This document shows, piece by piece, positions 59,335-64,000 of a stretch of 64,000 bases of DNA. How positions within the stretch are numbered: position 1 is the stretch's first letter; every line of letters starts with the position of its first letter. The position numbers were made by a program, and so were the translations under genes. The notes below the pieces were generated by a model. It was not told the origin of the DNA. It did not search any database and worked only from the letters and a program-made list of their open reading frames with translations. This DNA is from a virus. The DNA is taken from positions 1-64,000 of IMG/VR virus record IMGVR_UViG_3300041405_000225; one strand, 5' to 3'.

Positions 59335-59733
59335 TTATTCGCTCGCGGCGTCAGCAGCAGCCTTGCCGCCTTTGCCGGTGGGTTTGGTTTCAACGACTTT
59401 CGGTGCCTCTTCCGGCACTTCGGCCGCTGGCTCTTCCTTCGCGACGTCAGGGACTTCGAAAACTACAAAGTCTTCATCATCGCTGCTGTAGCGCTTGGCC
59501 AGGGCCGCACTGTCGGTCACGAGAACCCACGCCTGTTCAAAGTTTTTGACCTTGAACTGCGTTTCCACGCCTGGCGCGATCACTTCATTGATACCCGTCG
59601 ACGGCACCAGCAACGGCTTAGCCGCCTTGTGGGTGATCGTCGCCATGAAAGGGAACTTGCGCCCTTCGCAGATGGCTTTTGCCAACTCGCTCGGCTCGTC
59701 CCCCGCCCCTTGCTTAACCTTGATCTTCGCCAT
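59335..59733 (-). CDS. small virion protein
   Basis: 132 residues. A beta domain (ATITHKAAKPLLVPSTGINE then TQFKVKNFEQAWVLVTDSAA) and a Pro/Glu/Lys-rich tail. It resembles the C-terminal part of the next gene upstream, so the two may be related decoration or connector proteins. Starts 20 bases inside the upstream gene. Confidence 0.5.
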   Translation of the reverse strand: MAKIKVKQGAGDEPSELAKAICEGRKFPFMATITHKAAKPLLVPSTGINEVIAPGVETQFKVKNFEQAWVLVTDSAALAKRYSSDDEDFVVFEVPDVAKEEPAAEVPEEAPKVVETKPTGKGGKAAADAASE

Positions 59734-60337
59734 GCTTCACCTGTAAGCCCTTGTCTGAATTCCAGCCCTCGCGCACCGCACGCCCGGCGTATTCACGCTG
59801 AATCGCGCTGTACTTCTCGGCTGTCGGGCAGATCACCGTCTTGCTGCTGAACTGAGGCAGATGCACGTTCAACTGCCGCACCACTACCCGGTTGCGCGTG
59901 TTGTTCGTAAGCGTCAGCTCGGCAGGAAATTCGGCAATGTCCGGCAGTCCCCACGACGTAGACTGTAAGGGCTCTTCAGACCCCGTTTCGGCGGTGGTTT
60001 GCTCCAGTTCTGCGCCGTCTGGCTCAAGCTCTTCCAAGCGAGGCGCCGGCTTCCAATCCAGCGGAAAACGCCCCATACCCGGGAAAAACTCTCGGCGTAC
60101 AAACACAGGCGCTGCCGGCTTATCCTGGCCGGACGGTGCATCGGCAGCCGGCTCAACGGGCGGAATAGACGTGACAGAAACATCACCAGCGGGTGCCTGA
60201 TCAACCGGCAAAGAAACGGGCGCCGTAGCGCCCCCCTCTTTCTGGTTGTTGGCATCACTGGCTTTAGCAGCCGCCTTGCGAGGTGTAGCCGGCTTGGTGC
60301 CCGGTTTCTCGGTGGCGGGTTTATTTGCCTTAGCCAT
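59714..60337 (-). CDS. virion protein with disordered N-terminus
   Basis: 207 residues. Residues 1-80 are Lys/Ala/Pro-rich and disordered. Residues about 145-195 (LTLTNNTRNRVVVRQLNVHL) form a small beta domain. Position directly after the capsid suggests a head-completion or decoration role. AAGGGGG precedes its ATG. Confidence 0.5.
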   Translation of the reverse strand: MAKANKPATEKPGTKPATPRKAAAKASDANNQKEGGATAPVSLPVDQAPAGDVSVTSIPPVEPAADAPSGQDKPAAPVFVRREFFPGMGRFPLDWKPAPRLEELEPDGAELEQTTAETGSEEPLQSTSWGLPDIAEFPAELTLTNNTRNRVVVRQLNVHLPQFSSKTVICPTAEKYSAIQREYAGRAVREGWNSDKGLQVKHGEDQG

Positions 60338-60350
60338 ATCAGCCCCCTTA

Positions 60351-62039
60351 TCAGTCTTCCAGCAGGTCGACGTTCTGAACGGTGATTAATGCGCAGCCCA
60401 TTGCAGAAGGCTGGTGCGGGTTGATCTCGGTCAGGTTGCGGCCATACAGCGCAGTGCCTTGCTTGAGGTCCGACAAGATGCCCAGCGGGATCAACGTCGG
60501 CGGCACGGCGTCGGAGGTGACCACAGGGTTACGAGCAACCTGCGAGGCGCGACCGATCGCCAACATCTGGATTTCGGTAGCCGTCTCGTCGACGTGACGC
60601 GGGGTGTAGTAGACATCCACTTGGTTCTTGTAGCGGCCCACGCGGAAGATGCCCGGACGCGCCGACACACCCGACGGGACGAAATCGTCACTGCCCATGG
60701 TGCGGAAGTTGGAAGCACCCTTGGCGCCGACAAAGATCATGGAAATACCGAATTCCATGGTGTTGTTGGCTACCAGTTGATCCACTTCGCCCAGGAAGGC
60801 AGCGAAGTCGCGCCAGCGCTGTGCACGGGACTTTTGCAGCAGCTGGTTAGCGGCGTCGAAGTTGAAAATTCGGCTGGTGTTGATCGCCACTTCCTTGACC
60901 TTGGCCAAGGCCAGGTAGAAACGCTCGTTCGACCACTGACGACGTGCCGAGTTGACGGCGACGGTCAGGAAGTCTGCACCCAGTTCGTTCTGTGCCTGAC
61001 TACGCGCACCTGGTGCAACTTGCATCAGGGTGCGCTGCTCGGCGCAGAACAGGCTGAAGCTCTCGGCCTTGACCTTGACCGCAGGTGTCAAAGCAGGGTT
61101 GGCTTCGTAGTCGATGAAACCCACGACTTTCGGCACAACACCCGCCGGCAGAGCCGGGTTGAATGTCAGGCTACCGCTGCCGTTTGCAGGCGTAACCGAA
61201 CCACCAATGGCGTAGTCCGAACCTGCGATATTGATGGTACCGGCGATCTGGCGAGCGGCAGTGGTTTGGTTCGGGTTGACTTCAGCCGCCACCTTGAAAC
61301 CCGCGACCTTGACATAGGTTCGGGTAGGCAGCACAGGCACGGCGGCGCCAGCGCCACCAATGTCAGCTTTGAATGCAAAGGTTGCAGTCAAGCGGTCGCC
61401 CGCCATAGCTGCAACCACAGTGCGCTCCGGCATGGTGTACGCCTGGCCACCGTTCACGCCGTCCAGGATATCGCCGTCTTTGTACGCACCGAAGGCAGTG
61501 CCGGCAGTGCTGTTGACGATCGCCAGTTTCGATTCGTTCGACGACAGGTCCGAAGGCAAAGCCGCCGCGAACGGGATGGCTTCAGCAAGGCCGCCGACGA
61601 TGGCCACCGCGATACGGTTAGGTTGGTGAGACAGTGGTGTCGATTGCAGGGAGCTGGATACGCTGTCGAGCGTCACGCCGTCAGGCAAAACGAGTTGCGA
61701 ACGACCATCAGCGACCGACATGCCTTGAAAGATTGCAGCATCAATCATGTCTGCGGATGGCGCGAAGCCGTGCGAATGCTGGAAGCGAGCAATACCGTCG
61801 AGCATTGCGGCCAGGATCGTCGGGCGAGATTTCTCGTCGACCATGGACATCAGCGGGACCATGCGCGCCGGAAGCATGTCATCCGGGTTTTTCAGCGCCT
61901 CGGTAATCGCCGCGACAGACGATTGAGAGGTGCTGTCGAGCATGTTGCCACTGCCATGGCTGAGACGCACCAGCTCGCTGACTTTGGCATCATCCGACTC
62001 CAGCGTGGTGTCGGGCGCGTATTCATACTGTTGCGGCAT
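60351..62039 (-). CDS. major capsid protein
   Basis: 562 residues from MPQQYEYAPD (GAGGT before the ATG; an upstream in-frame start lies in the terminator region). The N-terminal about 130 residues are helical with four MLDS-like motifs (MLDST 33, MLDG 79, MIDAA 98, TLDSV 123). The rest is an HK97-like beta/alpha fold, with ANNTMEFGISMIFVGAKGAS and ending QPSAMGCALITVQNVDLL. The helical N-terminus looks like a delta/scaffold part removed by the protease; cleavage sites are inferred. Confidence 0.8.
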   Translation of the reverse strand: MPQQYEYAPDTTLESDDAKVSELVRLSHGSGNMLDSTSQSSVAAITEALKNPDDMLPARMVPLMSMVDEKSRPTILAAMLDGIARFQHSHGFAPSADMIDAAIFQGMSVADGRSQLVLPDGVTLDSVSSSLQSTPLSHQPNRIAVAIVGGLAEAIPFAAALPSDLSSNESKLAIVNSTAGTAFGAYKDGDILDGVNGGQAYTMPERTVVAAMAGDRLTATFAFKADIGGAGAAVPVLPTRTYVKVAGFKVAAEVNPNQTTAARQIAGTINIAGSDYAIGGSVTPANGSGSLTFNPALPAGVVPKVVGFIDYEANPALTPAVKVKAESFSLFCAEQRTLMQVAPGARSQAQNELGADFLTVAVNSARRQWSNERFYLALAKVKEVAINTSRIFNFDAANQLLQKSRAQRWRDFAAFLGEVDQLVANNTMEFGISMIFVGAKGASNFRTMGSDDFVPSGVSARPGIFRVGRYKNQVDVYYTPRHVDETATEIQMLAIGRASQVARNPVVTSDAVPPTLIPLGILSDLKQGTALYGRNLTEINPHQPSAMGCALITVQNVDLLED

Positions 62040-62103
62040 AATTCCTACCTCGTTGCGTGTTTTGGGCTGCGCCCGATCCGTTACAGCAACAATTCTGAGG
62101 TCG

Positions 62104-62127
62104 AAAAAAACCCCCAACTGGTGGGGG
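62104..62127 (-). terminator. rho-independent terminator
   Basis: Minus strand CCCCC/GGGGG hairpin (62111-62127) followed by a T-run. It separates the methyltransferase gene from the capsid gene. Confidence 0.85.
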
Positions 62128-62156
62128 TTTGCATGGTTTTCGCGCCAGCTGGAAAA

Positions 62157-64000
62157 CTACTTATGCAGCACAATCATCCGGGCACTGACTGAGGTTTGCG
62201 CCAAAAGCGCGTTGTCTTGGAACGTGCCGCCGGCCAGTTTTTCGACTTCGGCGTTGTGGGAGTCCAGCCAGGCCCGGAACTGCACGGCCTTCTGGTCGGT
62301 ACCGAAAAACACACCCTCCCCCGCGATCGCCACCAGCGTCCCGCCGCCGGCCAGCATGCCGTAGGCGCGCATGATGTGTTCGGCGTCCTGGCGCTTGGAA
62401 AACGGTGGGTTCATCAGGATGGCGTCATACTTCTCATCCGGCGTGAAGGTGTTGAAGTCATGGGCGACGACGTTGTACCCCTTGAGCGTCAAGATGTCGC
62501 GCAGCTGACTGCTGATCTCGATCACGTCCACTTCCCCGCCTTCAGCTGCTGCCGCATCGGCAAGATTGCCATTGCCGGCACTTGGCTCCAGCACTCGCTT
62601 GCCCTTGCTGATCCTGGCCTTGCGCGCCATGCGTTGCGCCTCGGCGGCTGGCGTTGGGAAAAAGTCGATTCCCACCTTCTGGCCGATAATGGCGCGCTCA
62701 GCTTTGACCACTGCGCTTTCTTCCTGCTTGGCGGCCATGTGCGGCAGCAATGCCCGGCAAGCGTCCTGCAACTGCGCGTCGTTGGTAATGCCCATGCGCT
62801 TGAGACGTTCGACCCGGGCCAGCATTTCCATCGGGTCTTTCAAGTCCCAAGTGTCTTTGATCGTGCCAAGTACCTGGTAGGCCTTGCGAGTGATGGCGAT
62901 ATCGCCGTCATTGGTCAGTGGCCAGCGCTCAGTGCGATCGCCCATCTTGTTAAGCGCAGCGATCAGCTTGGAGTTGCCCGTGGCCGCCTTCTTGGCCAGC
63001 GTCATCGCCGCGCTCTTAAACCGACTGGACCAGACCAATCGACTCGGCATGCTGACGTGCCGCAATGCGTCTTCGCCCACTGGATTGCCGCGCCGCTCCA
63101 GCTGTTCGCTGTAGGTAAGCCCCCGCTCGGAATCAAACTTGGCACGACTCAGTGCGCTTTTCAGCTCTTGCAGCTGCGCCCGGCTGGTCAGGTTGGCCAG
63201 CGGCCCGGCGGCGCCGACCTCGATCGAATCAGCAATGTTGTTCAGGGTTCTGCCGTCGGCCTCATCAGCAGCTGATCGGGCGTAGGCACTGGCTGCCATC
63301 CCGGCACGGCGGTGCGTGTTGGTTTTGCGATCGGCATTCATCCCTTCGGTGCCGCTGGCAATTGCCTTGTTACCGGCTTCGCGCAGCTTCCCCACTTGGC
63401 TAGCGATGGCCTGCTGCTGGCGCTCCAACGCCGCACGGGTGTCGCGCTCCTGCTTTTCAGCCTCCTGCTCAGCGGTCAGCATCGTCGGTGCCGGAGCGGC
63501 CTGTATGGCGCTGGTATCCGCGTCCAGGTGCTTTTCGCGGATGAAGTAACCACCGTTCATGCGCCAAGTGTAGGGATCGATCGCTTTGGCTTCGGCCAGG
63601 GTCAGGTCCAGGCGGATGATCCCGCGCAGCACTTTGCCCTTCTTGGTGGTGTACTCAATGATTGAGTGGGTCTGTGCTGGCGGCGCAGGATCTTGATCGG
63701 CCTCGGTCGGCTCGATCTTTTCACCGGGCAGGATCCAGCGCCGGCCAGTGTTGTATTCACGGGCGTAGGCTCGGACCTTCGCGGGGCCTTCCTTGCCGTA
63801 GGCGAACACCATGGCGTCTTTTTTGGACTCATCGGCAATCATTAAGCCGTCTTGCAGCACCAGAAATTCGCGCCGGCTGCCGTAGACAGGAATTGCACCC
63901 ACTTCTGGCGGCTCAGCCAGCACACCCGGCTCAACCAACTGCGTGCCGGCACCCGTCGTGCTGGTGGTGCTCGATCCTTTCGGTAGCGTGGTGTTGGGCA
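62157..64000 (-). CDS. large polyvalent protein, C-terminal part with N6-adenine methyltransferase domain
   Basis: The frame is open to the right edge (the upstream residues read NTTLPKGSSTTSTTGAGTQL), so the protein starts outside the window. The visible part has an LPD-type region (RREFLVLQDGLMIADESKKD; TWRMNGGYFIREKHLD), then long helices. A methyltransferase follows with motif I VLEPSAGNGNLADA and motif IV MNPPF in the last about 180 residues. This resembles DarB/DdrB-like virion antirestriction proteins of P1 and other phages. Proposed role: modifying phage DNA or blocking restriction on entry. Confidence 0.7.
   Translation of the reverse strand, partial: PNTTLPKGSSTTSTTGAGTQLVEPGVLAEPPEVGAIPVYGSRREFLVLQDGLMIADESKKDAMVFAYGKEGPAKVRAYAREYNTGRRWILPGEKIEPTEADQDPAPPAQTHSIIEYTTKKGKVLRGIIRLDLTLAEAKAIDPYTWRMNGGYFIREKHLDADTSAIQAAPAPTMLTAEQEAEKQERDTRAALERQQQAIASQVGKLREAGNKAIASGTEGMNADRKTNTHRRAGMAASAYARSAADEADGRTLNNIADSIEVGAAGPLANLTSRAQLQELKSALSRAKFDSERGLTYSEQLERRGNPVGEDALRHVSMPSRLVWSSRFKSAAMTLAKKAATGNSKLIAALNKMGDRTERWPLTNDGDIAITRKAYQVLGTIKDTWDLKDPMEMLARVERLKRMGITNDAQLQDACRALLPHMAAKQEESAVVKAERAIIGQKVGIDFFPTPAAEAQRMARKARISKGKRVLEPSAGNGNLADAAAAEGGEVDVIEISSQLRDILTLKGYNVVAHDFNTFTPDEKYDAILMNPPFSKRQDAEHIMRAYGMLAGGGTLVAIAGEGVFFGTDQKAVQFRAWLDSHNAEVEKLAGGTFQDNALLAQTSVSARMIVLHK

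Noticed and set aside
60414-62192. 592-codon plus-strand open frame opposite the capsid gene
   Set aside because: Shadow of the capsid; protein composition is Arg/His/Gln-rich and unlike a real protein.
1-64000. CRISPR arrays, insertion sequences or rRNA genes
   Set aside because: I saw no regularly spaced direct repeats, no transposase genes and no rRNA sequence in the window.

Overview
The window looks like part of a temperate, contractile-tailed (myovirus-type) phage genome of a Pseudomonas-like host. GC is high, the codon use and the RdgC, NdpA and FtsK-gamma homologues fit Pseudomonas, and there are essentially no host housekeeping genes. Almost everything is transcribed from the minus strand, in tightly packed operons with ATGA or TGATG start/stop overlaps. 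The exceptions are one small plus-strand gene at 34.5 kb, a possible tiny gene at 46.1 kb and a plus-strand rdgC-to-integrase block at 47.2-50.9 kb. Genes run off both ends of the window.

Layout from left to right. 0-2 kb holds accessory genes (a ParB-like protein, a DEDD exonuclease). 2.0-3.4 kb is a DarA-type antirestriction protein, followed by an 866-bp non-coding stretch. 4.3-16.2 kb is baseplate and tail: spike, hub candidates, permuted-papain enzyme, two tail fibres with assembly proteins, wedge proteins, and a probable tape measure with a GH19 domain. 16.2-20.8 kb holds the prohead protease/scaffold, the portal and associated virion proteins. 21.2-29.0 kb is the packaging region: large terminase, two degenerate terminase paralogues, small terminase and a LytTR regulator. 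29.4 kb is an XRE regulator. 30.4-46.0 kb is an early/accessory region of small zinc-binding proteins, a PD-(D/E)XK nuclease, HigBA, a secreted protein, a Lar-like protein, a GntR regulator, NdpA, a Ref-like nuclease and a replication initiator. 46.5-50.9 kb is a divergent control region, an RdgC-FtsK-gamma fusion and a tyrosine integrase. 51.1-53.0 kb is the lysis cassette. 53.1-62.0 kb carries the tail chaperone with a probable programmed frameshift, tube candidates, sheath and major capsid. 62.2 kb to the end is the C-terminal part of a large polyvalent protein with a DNA methyltransferase domain.

How the genes work together. The head is built from capsid, portal and a self-contained protease/scaffold protein. 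A short peptide motif, Met-Leu-Asp followed by a small residue, recurs in the capsid N-terminus, the protease tail, the DarA-like protein and a protein with a purely basic C-terminus. This suggests a common processing signal like that of P1 and T4 heads, delivering antirestriction and DNA-binding proteins inside the capsid. DarA, the methyltransferase protein, Lar and Ref resemble the P1 toolkit. A recurrent intergenic word (TCCGGGGAT) and a triplicated promoter (TTGTGA-N16-CATTAT) suggest phage-specific coordinated control.

Phage genes continue on both sides of the integrase. The sequence is therefore either the circular or virion form, or the attachment site lies elsewhere.
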